Shown: positions 17,931-27,159, counted from the first letter of the stretch. The stretch: DNA of 64,000 bases from Winogradskyella sp. J14-2 (GCF_001971725.1 NZ_CP019388.1:1674001-1738000); one strand, 5' to 3'. The notes: generated by a model not told the origin, from the letters alone. Translations and numbers: made by a program.

Positions 17931-18270
17931 TTTGTTGATGGTTTAGTTACAAATCAAATATAAACTTCTTAGACTAATACTAATAATTAATCTGCTATAT
18001 TTAAATGACAGATCTTAACTTAACCACAATTTCCTCACAATATAAAATTATTTTGTAAGTACTCACCTATGAGAGTATAACTACGTGCTCTGGTTAATAT
18101 TTAATAAGTTGAGTAAGTTTAAAAAACGCCCTAAAACCATGAAAATAAACAGCTAGCTAATACCAAAAGCACATTTTAGGGTAAAAACAAGGACAACTGC
18201 AACCTCTAAACATGTGAGTAAAACAAGAATAAAGCTATCGAAAGAATACTTTGGCAACGCAATAAATCAT
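17931..18270. other. Gene-free stretch with a loose inverted repeat
   Basis: I see no credible coding frame in these 340 bases. CCCTAAAA at 18129-18136 and TTTTAGGG at 18174-18181 are perfect complements enclosing the short palindrome AGCTAGCT; this could fold into a hairpin downstream of the DUF3109 gene, but no T run follows. Nothing else recognised. Confidence 0.4.
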
Positions 18271-18840
18271 CTATTTAAAATTATTCTCGGCCACGCTTTC
18301 TAACTCAGCATACCAATCTTCACCAAATTTTCTAATCAAAGCTTCTTTTACAAACTTATAAACAGGCACTTGTAATGCTTTGCCGAGTGTACAGGCATCA
18401 TCACAAATATCCCATTTTTCATAGTTAACGGCTGAGAATTCAGAATAGTCGTTTATTCTAATAGGGTAAAGGTGGCAAGACACAGGCTTTTTCCAAGATA
18501 TTTCACCTTGGTTATAAGCTTCCTCAATACCGCATAGCGCAGTATTTTTATCATCAAAAATAACATAAGCACACTCAGCACCATTAATAAGTGGAGTCTC
18601 TAACTCTCCGTAAGACGTTTTTACCCATGCACCTTGTGCATCTAGCACCTCTACACTTTCTTTTCGTAAAAAAGGCTTAACTTTTGGATAAATCTCATCT
18701 AAAATCTTTGTTTCCTCTTCATCTAAAGGGGCACCAGCGTCCCCATCTACACAGCATGCTCCTTTGCATGCCGACAAATTGCACACAAAATCTCTCTTAA
18801 TGATATCTTCTGAAACTATTGTTTTTCCTAGCTGAAACAT
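18271..18840 (-). CDS. DUF3109 family cysteine-rich protein
   Basis: A 189-residue soluble protein with the family cluster Cys20-x4-Cys25-x3-Cys29-Cys30 (CNLSACKGACC), later cysteines in LCGIEE, VSCHLYP and ICDDACTLG, and the DUF3109 run KKPVSCHLYPIR. The pattern resembles YkgJ-type zinc/iron-chelating proteins, so a metal or Fe-S site is likely; no reaction is known. A -7 box TATTTTTG on the minus strand (18845-18852) ends 4 bases before the ATG, predicting a leaderless transcript. It is divergent from marC. Confidence 0.88.
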   Translation of the reverse strand: MFQLGKTIVSEDIIKRDFVCNLSACKGACCVDGDAGAPLDEEETKILDEIYPKVKPFLRKESVEVLDAQGAWVKTSYGELETPLINGAECAYVIFDDKNTALCGIEEAYNQGEISWKKPVSCHLYPIRINDYSEFSAVNYEKWDICDDACTLGKALQVPVYKFVKEALIRKFGEDWYAELESVAENNFK

Positions 18841-18876
18841 ATGGCAAAAATAAATAAACTTTACGGTTATTTAATA

Positions 18877-18906
18877 TTGTTAATCCACAATAAAATAAGA
18901 CCTTTG
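18877..18906 (+). promoter_or_regulatory. Promoter of marC-like gene
   Basis: TTG at 18877-18879 and GACCTTTG at 18899-18906 (seven of eight matched to a TAnnTTTG box counting the free bases) are 19 bases apart. The promoter lies inside the longer possible frame, which fixes the start codon at 18931. Confidence 0.55.
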
Positions 18907-18930
18907 CGCCAAATTTTAAAAACGAAAGTT

Positions 18931-19512
18931 ATGCAGTTAGAATTTAAACAAATATTTACTGCTTTTATGGTCTTATTTGCTGTAATTGATATTGTTGGCA
19001 ACATTCCAATCATTATCGATTTACGAAAAAAAGTTGGCCATATTCAGAGTGAAAAGGCATCATTAATTGCTGGTGTTATAATGATTGTTTTTCTATTTGT
19101 GGGTAAAAGTTTATTAAACCTCATTGGTATTGATGTTAACTCTTTTGCGGTTGCTGGTGCTTTTGTGCTTTTCTTTATCGCCCTAGAAATGATTTTAGGG
19201 ATAACACTTTACAAAGATAATGGTGACGATGCCATAACAGCATCTATATTCCCCTTAGCATTTCCTCTAATTGCTGGTCCTGGTAGCTTAACAACTTTAC
19301 TTTCACTGCGTGCAGAATTTGAGATAGAAAATATCATCGTAGCCGTTATTGTTAATGTAATAGTAATATATATTGTTCTTAAGACCTCTGCTAAAATTGA
19401 AAGAATTATAGGTAAAAACGGAATTAACATAATAAGAAAAGTTTTTGGTGTAATTTTGTTAGCAATAGCAGTGAAGTTATTTGCTCATAATATTAAAATG
19501 CTATTGGCTTAA
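18931..19512 (+). CDS. MarC-family integral membrane protein
   Basis: A 193-residue protein with six predicted transmembrane helices and MarC/YchE landmarks: FTAFMVLFAVIDIVGNIPIII at the N-terminus, FVLFFIALEMILG in the middle and FPLAFPLIAGPGSLTTLLSL, the family's most conserved stretch. Despite the name the family has no proven role in antibiotic resistance; transport is suspected. The frame is open from 18841, but a promoter at 18877-18906 and the family N-terminus show that translation begins at 18931. Two further genes follow closely on the same strand (11 bases, then a 4-base overlap), making a three-gene operon. Confidence 0.9.
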   Translation: MQLEFKQIFTAFMVLFAVIDIVGNIPIIIDLRKKVGHIQSEKASLIAGVIMIVFLFVGKSLLNLIGIDVNSFAVAGAFVLFFIALEMILGITLYKDNGDDAITASIFPLAFPLIAGPGSLTTLLSLRAEFEIENIIVAVIVNVIVIYIVLKTSAKIERIIGKNGINIIRKVFGVILLAIAVKLFAHNIKMLLA

Positions 19513-19523
19513 ATACTCTTAAC

Positions 19524-19727
19524 ATGAAAATTTTTATTTGGATCTTAACCGCAGTGGCTGTTGTTCTTATAGTTTTTAACGCAACAAAACTAAACCTAGA
19601 TGCATTGCTAACTGGCGAAAGTCAAACCGCTATTATTACAATTATTTCTGCGCTTTGTGCCATCATCTTATTACAAATTCTAAGGATTTCTAAACAAATT
19701 GAAACGTTAAGCAAAAAAAAATCATGA
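19524..19727 (+). CDS. Small two-helix membrane protein
   Basis: A 67-residue protein with two hydrophobic segments (about 3-20 and 33-53) and a short basic tail ending KKKS. It lies 11 bases after marC and its stop codon overlaps the next start (ATGA), so it is translationally coupled to the flavoprotein. No family recognised. Confidence 0.65.
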   Translation: MKIFIWILTAVAVVLIVFNATKLNLDALLTGESQTAIITIISALCAIILLQILRISKQIETLSKKKS

Positions 19728-20335
19728 CTTTCGATGTTTTGATTATTGGTGCTGGTGCAGCTGGTCTATCTTGTGCTCTGGTTTTAGGGTCTGCTAAAGA
19801 CAAACCGTTTGCGAAAGATAAAGCAATTGGCATTATTGCACATCAGAAAAGCTCACACCTTCATACAGCATTGTTTAATAATGTTCTGGGGCTTAAACCG
19901 GGAACTCTAGGGAAAGATATCTTAAGTGATGGTATACAACAGCTCAAAGATTTATATCCTCATGTCACTCAGATAGAAAAAGAAAAAGTAACACATATTG
20001 CGAAAAACAAGGACGGTTTTAAAGTTACTACCAATAAAAACGAACATGTATCTAAAATCGTAGTGATAGCCGTTGGCTACACCAATCTTTTTACCATAAA
20101 AGGTTTAGAAAATTATATTGAACCACACCCAAGAGCAGCAACTGAAAAGGATAGAATATGGTTAAAAAATAAAGACCACTTAATTGAAAAAAATTTATAC
20201 GTTGCTGGTACACTAGCTGGCTGGCGAAGTCAGTTTGCCATTGCTTCTGGCAGTGGTGCACAAGTAGCTACCGATGTACTTACACTTTGGAATGGTGGCA
20301 AACACACCAAAATTCACGATAAGGTTACTGCTTAA
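19724..20335 (+). CDS. Short FAD/NAD(P)-dependent oxidoreductase
   Basis: A 203-residue Rossmann-fold flavoprotein with GAGAAG (residues 9-14) for FAD and a C-terminal LYVAGTLAGWRSQFAIASGSGAQVA segment typical of the thioredoxin-reductase-like family. It is about 100 residues shorter than thioredoxin reductase and lacks both the CxxC redox pair and a separate NAD(P) domain, so it cannot be a standard disulfide reductase. The substrate is unknown. The start overlaps the previous gene by 4 bases and the end overlaps the convergent protease gene by 11. Confidence 0.8.
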   Translation: MTFDVLIIGAGAAGLSCALVLGSAKDKPFAKDKAIGIIAHQKSSHLHTALFNNVLGLKPGTLGKDILSDGIQQLKDLYPHVTQIEKEKVTHIAKNKDGFKVTTNKNEHVSKIVVIAVGYTNLFTIKGLENYIEPHPRAATEKDRIWLKNKDHLIEKNLYVAGTLAGWRSQFAIASGSGAQVATDVLTLWNGGKHTKIHDKVTA

Positions 20336-21932
20336 AATTTGGGTACTCGTTGCTAAGAAGAATTACTTCTTGCACCATGATATCTTCCTTATTAAGGACT
20401 TCTTCAAAGGAATTGTCATCAAATAATTGCCTTGCTAAGGTTGCCTTTATAAGACGTCTTATTTCGTCATTGTACGCTACAAAAGTGATATTGGTACCTT
20501 CTTTTCGATTTACGTAATCCTGAAAACGAATAACGATATCGTCACTTACTTCAAAATTATTTATAAAATCGTATTTAGTTACATCTTGATATATGGTTCT
20601 ATCTTTATCTAACTCTTCAAAAACAAAATATCCAAAATGACCTCGCCGTCTTAGATAGTTTATAGTTTCGTTATCAAATGATCGGTCTACAGGCACAAAA
20701 ACATCTGGTATAATGCCTCCGCCTCCGTATACTACTTTTCCTTTAGGTGTTGTAAATTTTAATGAGTCGTCAACTTTAATGTTTTCTTCATCTGCTAATT
20801 CACCTGTGCGAAGACGTTTATAATAATCATTATAATACGAATTATTGTCTCCATTGGTATATGGCCTTTGTATAGAACGACCTGTTGGAGTATAATATCT
20901 AGAAACAGTTAAACGTACGGCACTACCGTCACCAAGTGCCATTTCACGTTGCACTAACCCTTTACCATAAGAGCGTCTACCAACTATAATTCCTTTATCA
21001 TTATCTTGTAATGCACCTGCAATAACTTCACTTGCTGAAGCTGAATTTTCATTAATAAGTATAAATATTTCACCATCTTCAAAATCACCTCTTCTTGTAG
21101 CATAAGTGCGTTCTTCTCTACCTTTTTTGTCTCTTGTAAATAATATCAGCTTATCGTCTTCTAAAAACTCATCTGCGATTTGCTCTGCAATACCTAAAAA
21201 TCCTCCAGGATTATCTCTTAAATCAAGTGCTAATTTTGTAGCACCTTGGTCTTGTAAATCCTCCAAAGCCGCTTTAAACTCCTTAAAACTTGTCTCTGCA
21301 AACCGATTCATTTTTATGTAACCCAACTCATCGGTAAGCATATAAGCTGCATCAATACTTTTTATGGGGATGGTTTTACGCCTTACATCAAACTCTAGAA
21401 TAGTATCTTCACTTTTTCTATAAACTGTAAGTTTTACCTTAGTATTTTTATCTCCTTTTAACTTTTTTGCTACAAAATCATTAGATATCTTACGCCCATA
21501 AATGGTATCGCCGTCTGCGAGTAGAATACGGTCTCCACTCATTATACCTACACTTTCACTAGGCCCATCTTCAGTAGGCTTTATAACAGCAATTGTGTCT
21601 TTGTAAGGATAATAGTTGATACCAATACCTACAAAATCACCCTTCATATTCTCGGTAATACGTTCTAAATCTTCTTTTGGGATGTAGGTAGAATGTGGAT
21701 CTAAGTTGTCTAAAATACCATTGACTGTGACATCTACAATACTATCCGTGTTTACCTCATCTACATATTCGTAATCTATATAATCTATTAATCTATTGAG
21801 TTTGTCCTTTTTACTATTGGTTGTAAAAAGATTATCTGACGTATCTGTAAAGTTCAACTTGCCCCCAATAACAACACCTGCGGCTATAGCTACGCCAATA
21901 ATAAGAGGAATGTATTTGTTTTTGGTTGCCAT
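20325..21932 (-). CDS. S41-family C-terminal-processing peptidase
   Basis: A 535-residue periplasmic serine protease with an N-terminal signal anchor (LIIGVAIAAGVVIGG), a PDZ domain (about 95-175) that recognises substrate C-termini, and an S41 catalytic domain. The Ser/Lys dyad is visible as Ser299 in NENSASASEVIAGAL and Lys324 in RSYGKGLVQ, with the same 25-residue spacing as in CtpB. LALDLRDNPGG is also conserved. Such enzymes trim or degrade envelope proteins from their C-termini. It directly follows the dCMP deaminase gene with a one-base overlap, so the two are co-transcribed. Confidence 0.93.
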   Translation of the reverse strand: MATKNKYIPLIIGVAIAAGVVIGGKLNFTDTSDNLFTTNSKKDKLNRLIDYIDYEYVDEVNTDSIVDVTVNGILDNLDPHSTYIPKEDLERITENMKGDFVGIGINYYPYKDTIAVIKPTEDGPSESVGIMSGDRILLADGDTIYGRKISNDFVAKKLKGDKNTKVKLTVYRKSEDTILEFDVRRKTIPIKSIDAAYMLTDELGYIKMNRFAETSFKEFKAALEDLQDQGATKLALDLRDNPGGFLGIAEQIADEFLEDDKLILFTRDKKGREERTYATRRGDFEDGEIFILINENSASASEVIAGALQDNDKGIIVGRRSYGKGLVQREMALGDGSAVRLTVSRYYTPTGRSIQRPYTNGDNNSYYNDYYKRLRTGELADEENIKVDDSLKFTTPKGKVVYGGGGIIPDVFVPVDRSFDNETINYLRRRGHFGYFVFEELDKDRTIYQDVTKYDFINNFEVSDDIVIRFQDYVNRKEGTNITFVAYNDEIRRLIKATLARQLFDDNSFEEVLNKEDIMVQEVILLSNEYPNFKQ

Positions 21933-22363
21933 TAGGCCGTTAAATCTTCAATATATGTTAGTTCTATACCCGCTTTTTTCAAAAAATCAATTCCAGAATC
22001 ATCCTTATAAGACTGGGAATACACAACTCTTACAATACCTGCTTGATGTATTAACTTACTACACTCTTTACAAGGTGATAAGGTAATATACAATGTAGCT
22101 CCTTTACAAGATTGTGTTGAGGATGCTACTTTTAGTATCGCATTAGCTTCTGCATGGAGCACATACCATTTTGTATAGCCTTCATCATCTTCACAATAAT
22201 TCTCAAATCCCGTCGGTGTACCATTATAACCATCGGAAATAATCATACGGTCTTTTACGATAAGTGCACCAACTTGTTTACGCTTGCAATGCGAAAGTTT
22301 TCCCCATTCTTTGGCAATGCGCAAATAAGCTTTATCGTAACGTAATTGTTTTTTGTTTGACAT
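21932..22363 (-). CDS. dCMP deaminase family protein
   Basis: A 143-residue zinc-dependent deaminase with the ligand set His70-Ala-Glu72 (LHAEANAIL) and Pro-Cys98-x-x-Cys101 (SPCKECSKLI), and the ComE/dCMP-specific DGYNGTPTGFENYCE segment that holds the nucleotide. It converts dCMP to dUMP, supplying thymidylate synthesis. It is the first gene of a two-gene unit with the S41 protease. Confidence 0.92.
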   Translation of the reverse strand: MSNKKQLRYDKAYLRIAKEWGKLSHCKRKQVGALIVKDRMIISDGYNGTPTGFENYCEDDEGYTKWYVLHAEANAILKVASSTQSCKGATLYITLSPCKECSKLIHQAGIVRVVYSQSYKDDSGIDFLKKAGIELTYIEDLTA

Positions 22364-22451
22364 TAAGTGTTTTAAACAAAGTATTTAACGAATATAATAG
22401 GATAGAATTGTATAAGCAATTACGCTGTCGTTAAAATTTTACCAATTATCG

Positions 22452-23042
22452 CTAGTTTAACAGGTCGCTTCCGTAAATCATTGGTATCACCAGCCCAATA
22501 ACAATTGCAGATAATACCATAACCCAATCGCGCCTCGAAAATCTAAAAATTGTTTGGAATAAAAAACCCAAAAAGAGTACAATAAACACAATAATAATCT
22601 GTGCAATTTCAATGCCCAATGCAAACTCAATAAGAAGTTCTACTTTATTTTCGGACTGACCAGCAAACATTTTAAACTCTCTCGCAAAGCCTAAACCGTG
22701 TATTAAACCAAAAAACAGGGTCGTAAAAAACAGTAATCCTATTTGTTTGCCTTTATCTTTTTTCCCTGCGGTAAACACATTATAAATTGCCGTTATTAGA
22801 ATGGTCACTGGAATTAAAAACTCAACTAGTTTTCCATCAACGGAAACCACACCATAAGCAGCCAAAACTAAAGATAGTGTATGGCCGAGCGTAAACATAG
22901 AAACCAACAATAAAACACGTTTCCAGTCTTTGAAAAGATATGGCACCGCTAGTACCATTAAAAAAAGTACATGGTCATAACCATTTGGGTCTAAAACGTG
23001 GTTAATGCCATATTTTACATTAAACCAAAAATTTTCTAACAT
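22452..23042 (-). CDS. HupE/UreJ-like membrane protein
   Basis: A 196-residue protein with about six transmembrane helices and the HupE/UreJ family histidines and motifs: YGINHVLDPNGYDHVLFL near the N-terminus, FTLGHTLSLVLAAYG, and FGLIHGLGFARE. Canonical members are thought to move nickel or other metals, but there is no hydrogenase or urease here, and this branch is common in Flavobacteriia without a known partner. It is separate from the downstream dCMP deaminase gene by about 90 bases. Confidence 0.85.
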   Translation of the reverse strand: MLENFWFNVKYGINHVLDPNGYDHVLFLMVLAVPYLFKDWKRVLLLVSMFTLGHTLSLVLAAYGVVSVDGKLVEFLIPVTILITAIYNVFTAGKKDKGKQIGLLFFTTLFFGLIHGLGFAREFKMFAGQSENKVELLIEFALGIEIAQIIIVFIVLFLGFLFQTIFRFSRRDWVMVLSAIVIGLVIPMIYGSDLLN

Positions 23043-23105
23043 AGCTTAAATTTATTCATTTGGGTTAGCCCAAAGTTACGATTAATATTAAAAAAAATGG
23101 TATTG

Positions 23106-24494
23106 CTAATCGATCTTTGGCACTTTAATAGACCTATTAATCCAGCACACTGTTTTTATGGTTTTCCCAGATAAGCCGCTTAGAAAAATTTCTTCTTTAG
23201 TTGGTGCTTTGGCCAAATAACTTTGCACATAGGATTTTGCTGTACTTTGTAAAGTTGGATCGACACGAGAAGCTTTTTGCGCCTCTTCTGCTGCCAACCA
23301 ATATACTGCTCTTTGATGAAAATTATCTTTCCCGCAATTTTTGTCCTTTGCGCTATCGTTATACATTTCGGCGATGTACAGATGCGGTTTCCCGTTTGAG
23401 GGATTTAACTCAAGAGCCTTTATTAAAAAATTGCGTGCTTTAGAATATTGACCTTTAACTTTTAACATAGCGCCTATTCTTAAAGCAATATTGGCTTTTT
23501 TATATGGTCTTGTTTCTAGTTTGTAGGCTTCTTCTAGATATTTATAGGCTTCTTCATCCTTTGCTTTTTTAAATAATACCGTAGCAACATACACTTTTGT
23601 GTCTGCAGATGGAGCAACTTTATCATATTGCTTAACCAATGTTTCGTAAAGATCATCATTTGTACAATCTTTATGATACATTCTACTTACTGAGCGTTTT
23701 AACCAGATAGAATCGTTTTGATGTACTTTAAAGTCTTTAGCATATAGCGGAATTAAATTACTGCAATTGGCTCTTTTATCTGCGATAATATTCATATTAC
23801 TTTGAATAAGTCCGTAGTTTTTGAGATAACTTTCATAGGCTCTTTTCTTGTTATCTTCGTTGGTGGTTAGTGTGCCTCCATTATCAACTTTTTTTACCAA
23901 AGCATTTAATTTTTCAGAATAATTCTGAATTTCAACTTCTATTTTTTCGTTAACACTGTCATAGATTTTGAATAATTCGGATGCTGTTTTTTTCTGTGCA
24001 TCAAATAATTCTGCCACCAAGGAGAAGTAGGTATATAAGCTTTTTGGATGTGTAAAGGTTTCTTTATCCGCATTAAAAGTGGCATCAAAACAATCAAAAA
24101 GTTCTAAATTAGTTTTGCCTAGCTCGTCTTTGTAATCGTATTGTAGTTGGCAAGCTTTAGTATTATATTCTCCTAGTGGTGTATCGCTGTTATAGTACTT
24201 TTTACGCAGAATCCATAAGTCTAACATGCTATTGATAAAGCTTTGCTGAACTTCACCTTTGGAGTTTTCAATTTTATGTTTTAATATCTTTTCTCCATCA
24301 GCATATGTAGCTAGATTTAAATCAGGACAATTCTTTTTCACATATAGCCAAGGTTCGTAAGCAGCGTCATATTTCTTAGCTTTAACAGCTTCATGAAAAA
24401 TTGAAAGCTTTGTTTTGCATTCTAATTTAGTTTGAGCATTAGTCCCAAAACTCAAGAGCAAAGTCACGGAAAAAAGGATAGATTTTAGCCTCAT
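23106..24494 (-). CDS. Secreted TPR-repeat protein
   Basis: A 462-residue protein with a signal peptide (cleaved after TNAQ) and helical repeats. Clear tetratricopeptide units lie at about 295-390 (YVATVLFKKAKDEEAYKYL, ANIALRIGAMLKVKGQYSKA, FLIKALELNPSNGKPHLYIA). The N-terminal half has conserved Cys and acidic helices. It presumably acts as a periplasmic scaffold; no enzymatic motif is visible. It is 63 bases upstream of the HupE/UreJ-like gene and could share its transcript. Confidence 0.8.
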   Translation of the reverse strand: MRLKSILFSVTLLLSFGTNAQTKLECKTKLSIFHEAVKAKKYDAAYEPWLYVKKNCPDLNLATYADGEKILKHKIENSKGEVQQSFINSMLDLWILRKKYYNSDTPLGEYNTKACQLQYDYKDELGKTNLELFDCFDATFNADKETFTHPKSLYTYFSLVAELFDAQKKTASELFKIYDSVNEKIEVEIQNYSEKLNALVKKVDNGGTLTTNEDNKKRAYESYLKNYGLIQSNMNIIADKRANCSNLIPLYAKDFKVHQNDSIWLKRSVSRMYHKDCTNDDLYETLVKQYDKVAPSADTKVYVATVLFKKAKDEEAYKYLEEAYKLETRPYKKANIALRIGAMLKVKGQYSKARNFLIKALELNPSNGKPHLYIAEMYNDSAKDKNCGKDNFHQRAVYWLAAEEAQKASRVDPTLQSTAKSYVQSYLAKAPTKEEIFLSGLSGKTIKTVCWINRSIKVPKID

Positions 24495-25097
24495 AATATT
24501 GTTGATTTACAGTTAGTTATTAACATAAAAGCCACAAAAAATGTACCAAATCTACCTAAAACATAAAAGACAGACTTATGATTACACTTGCCGTTTGAAA
24601 TTGTTTGTACAGAACATTGAACTAGTCTCTAACCAAAACATTAAGCTATTTAAAAAACCCGTATAGTCTTTATAATATTTATAAAACCTAAATGGATTGC
24701 AATAATAAACAAGAAGAATCCTTTTTCGATATCTAAAATCTATAGATAAATGAAGTTTTTAAATGTAACATTGCTAATTTTTTTTGGATTGGTGACTTAT
24801 CTATTGCTGATAAGTCGGACATAAAGCTAAGAACCAATTCGTTTGAGAGCTGCTCTTTAATAGAAAATAAGCTATGACATACTCAAACGAGGAAATAATT
24901 AGTTAGCTATATTAATGCTTAGGTAGCTTATAAATCGAAATAGACTAATTTTGGTTAACCAAAATATTATCCCACTAGATGTAGAAGTATGGTATATGTC
25001 ATAAAAGTTTCGATAAGAATCTTTTTTATTGATAAGACTTCTACGAATATATTTTAATACTTACTTTAGAAAACAACTTTAATAAAGTCAATATTAC
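24495..25097. other. 603-bp gene-free region with several inverted repeats
   Basis: No coding frame is credible. Four inverted repeats stand out: GACTTATC/GATAAGTC (24794-24816, 7-base loop), TCGTTTGAG/CTCAAACGA (24839-24890, 34 bases between), an 18-bp perfect palindrome ATTTTGGTTAACCAAAAT (24948-24965), and GTAGAAGT/ACTTCTAC (24981-25044). They could be operators or parts of a structured RNA. Nothing recognisable as a tRNA, riboswitch or mobile-element end. Confidence 0.5.
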
Positions 25098-25286
25098 ATG
25101 TCTGTTTTTAATAGTAACAAATCATCTGGATTAGATTCAAACAAAAACCTCATTTCACGTAAGGAAGCCCTAAAAAAGCTTGGTAAATACGCTGGCATTA
25201 CGGCTATTGGTACTTTTGTTATTTTAAACCCACTAAAAGCACAAACATCTTCACCACCAGACCCAGGCGGAAATCCATTTGATTAA
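25098..25286 (+). CDS. Short exported peptide with Tat-like leader
   Basis: A 62-residue product: hydrophilic Ser/Asn-rich start, then SRKEALKKLGKYAGITAIGT-type sequence resembling a weak twin-arginine leader (Arg-Lys rather than Arg-Arg), a hydrophobic stretch, an LKAQ cleavage-like site, and a 13-residue Pro/Gly/Asp tail (SSPPDPGGNPFD). Almost the whole protein is leader, so a tiny secreted peptide would remain. It precedes the beta-roll surface protein by 145 bases. No family can be named; a chance frame is possible but the organised layout argues against it. Confidence 0.5.
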   Translation: MSVFNSNKSSGLDSNKNLISRKEALKKLGKYAGITAIGTFVILNPLKAQTSSPPDPGGNPFD

Positions 25287-25325
25287 ATAATAAGTTAAAA
25301 TCTGTATATGCATTTGCATTTGAAT

Positions 25326-25344
25326 AGTTTGTTTTTTGTCAGAA
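25326..25344 (-). promoter_or_regulatory. Weak fifth copy of the PUL-associated motif
   Basis: AGTTTG-N7-TCAGAA on the plus strand resembles the GGTTTA-N7-TCAGAA motif found before PUL genes, but its orientation points away from the nearest downstream gene (25432, plus strand), so it may be fortuitous. Confidence 0.2.
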
Positions 25345-25431
25345 TTGGTTTGTTGAAAATCTAGTTAGACCTCTATCTAACTTAAAAGAACGGATTTTTT
25401 TTATCTTGGTAGGTATTATTCCATAATAACT

Positions 25432-27159
25432 ATGAAAAAAATATCTCTATACCTTTTAATTTTACCAATTTTTACTTTCTCTCAGATTGGAATCGGCACA
25501 ACATCGCCTAATGCATCGCTAGATATTAGGTCGTCCAATCAAACAGCACCAGCAAATACCGACGGTTTGTTAATTCCTAAAATCGATGCCTTCCCGGTTG
25601 CTGATCCTGGTGTAAACCAAGATGGAATGCTCGTTTATCTTACCACGGCAGATACTCACAACAGTATTAATTACATTTCTGGATTTCATTACTGGGACAA
25701 CGGTTCTACGCGATGGCTACCAATTACAAGTATCGAGCGGATTAACGACTTAATAGACGGTAAATCTGACATTGATGGGAGCAACGACGGGTCGTCAATA
25801 TTCTTAGGGATATCTGCAGGCGCAGGAGATGACAGTTCCCATAACAGAAATATAGGAATAGGGTTTGAAGCCCTCAACGCTACTGTTGGAGCTGACGTCA
25901 GTGATCCAGATGGAACAAACAATGTGGCCATAGGTTTCCAATCTATGCGAAATAATACAACAGGCAGACAAAATGTAGCTATTGGTTCTTTTACTCTAGA
26001 TGAAAATACTATTGGGTTTAATAATACAGCTATAGGCTACAATACGCTCACAGCAAATGTCGATGGTTTAAGAAATACGGCTGTAGGGCAATCTGCTCTA
26101 TCGTCTAATACAGATGGAAATAATAATACCGCAATCGGTGGAGGTGCACTTGGAGCAAATACTTCAGGTGTTTCAAATGTTGCCATTGGTGCATTTTCTT
26201 TAACGAGGAATGAAACTGGTGTAAATAATGTTGCTGCAGGTAATCAATCACTAAGGTTTAATGAAGATGGAGGCGGAAATGTAGCCATCGGTGATTACGC
26301 CGGACGCTCAGTAGATTATACAGGTGGCACAACTGATGACAATAATGTCTTTATAGGTAGTAAAGCTGGAGATTCAGATGTAGAATCTTCAAACAATGTT
26401 TATATAGGTTTTCAGTCTGGTGCCGGAGATTATAATCCAGAGGACAATACAGGAACTTCGGAAAGTAAAAGTGGAAATATTTTTATTGGTTACCAATCAG
26501 GATATAATGAATCAAATGACAATCGACTGTATATTGAGAATTCTGATGCTGGACAAAACGGTGCTTTAGTCTATGGTCGTTTTGATAATGATCTTTTTAG
26601 AATAAACGGAACACTACAGGTAGGAAACCCAGGAGCCACAAGTGGTTATGCTTTCCCAACTATTGACGGTACTGCAAATCAGGTTTTAACTACAGACGGA
26701 GCTGGCACTGTAACTTGGGAGAACTCTAACTTGTCAATGTCAGCCGCTAGAGCTACGCTTTCAACTGCACAGACTATTACTGTAGCTAATACTTGGACAA
26801 CGATTAATTTTGATACCGTTGACTTTGATTTAAACTCAGACTTTGACACTCCCAATAATCAATTTGATATTCCTGCTGATGGTATTTATAGAATTACGGC
26901 AATGTATACTTCCGATGTCAACTTAAATAACAGTAATACTTTTGGAATTAGAATATCAGTTAGTGGTGGTGCTAACCTTCAAGAGGTTAACTATAAGCAC
27001 ATGAACGAAAATTCGAGGATTGTGAGACAAGTAACTACTTTAGCACAACTTACAGCAGGACAAAGTATAGAGATACAAGCTCGAGCAAACGTAGCATCAG
27101 TACTTGTAATCGATACTGCATCGCGATTTACTAGCTTTTCAATTGAGCGTGTAAGATAA
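25432..27159 (+). CDS. Secreted YadA-head-like beta-roll protein with C1q-like C-terminal domain
   Basis: A 575-residue exported protein. The signal peptide (to FTFSQ) is followed by the Bacteroidota IGIGTTSPNASLDI segment. Residues about 140-360 form a series of repeats of 14-22 residues with the core NVAIG or NTAIG (for example NVAIGSFTLDENTIG, NTAIGYNTLTANVDG, NTAIGGGALGANTSG), the left-handed beta-roll signature of trimeric adhesin heads. The last 135 residues look like a C1q/TNF-like jelly roll (AARATLSTAQTI, WTTINFD, FDIPADGIYRI), which also trimerises. There is no YadA membrane anchor and no T9SS tail, so anchoring is unclear. It may be an adhesin or a tail-fibre-like surface protein. 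Confidence 0.75.
   Translation: MKKISLYLLILPIFTFSQIGIGTTSPNASLDIRSSNQTAPANTDGLLIPKIDAFPVADPGVNQDGMLVYLTTADTHNSINYISGFHYWDNGSTRWLPITSIERINDLIDGKSDIDGSNDGSSIFLGISAGAGDDSSHNRNIGIGFEALNATVGADVSDPDGTNNVAIGFQSMRNNTTGRQNVAIGSFTLDENTIGFNNTAIGYNTLTANVDGLRNTAVGQSALSSNTDGNNNTAIGGGALGANTSGVSNVAIGAFSLTRNETGVNNVAAGNQSLRFNEDGGGNVAIGDYAGRSVDYTGGTTDDNNVFIGSKAGDSDVESSNNVYIGFQSGAGDYNPEDNTGTSESKSGNIFIGYQSGYNESNDNRLYIENSDAGQNGALVYGRFDNDLFRINGTLQVGNPGATSGYAFPTIDGTANQVLTTDGAGTVTWENSNLSMSAARATLSTAQTITVANTWTTINFDTVDFDLNSDFDTPNNQFDIPADGIYRITAMYTSDVNLNNSNTFGIRISVSGGANLQEVNYKHMNENSRIVRQVTTLAQLTAGQSIEIQARANVASVLVIDTASRFTSFSIERVR

Noticed and set aside
18841-18930. N-terminal extension of the MarC protein from the ATG at 18841
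   Set aside because: A promoter with good spacing lies inside this extension, and family members start at the later methionine.
19724-20335. Thioredoxin reductase
   Set aside because: The protein is about 100 residues too short and lacks the CxxC redox pair.
25326-25344. Fifth copy of the PUL motif as a functional site
   Set aside because: It matches well, but its orientation is opposite to what the next gene would need; kept only as a low-confidence feature and excluded from the regulon claim.
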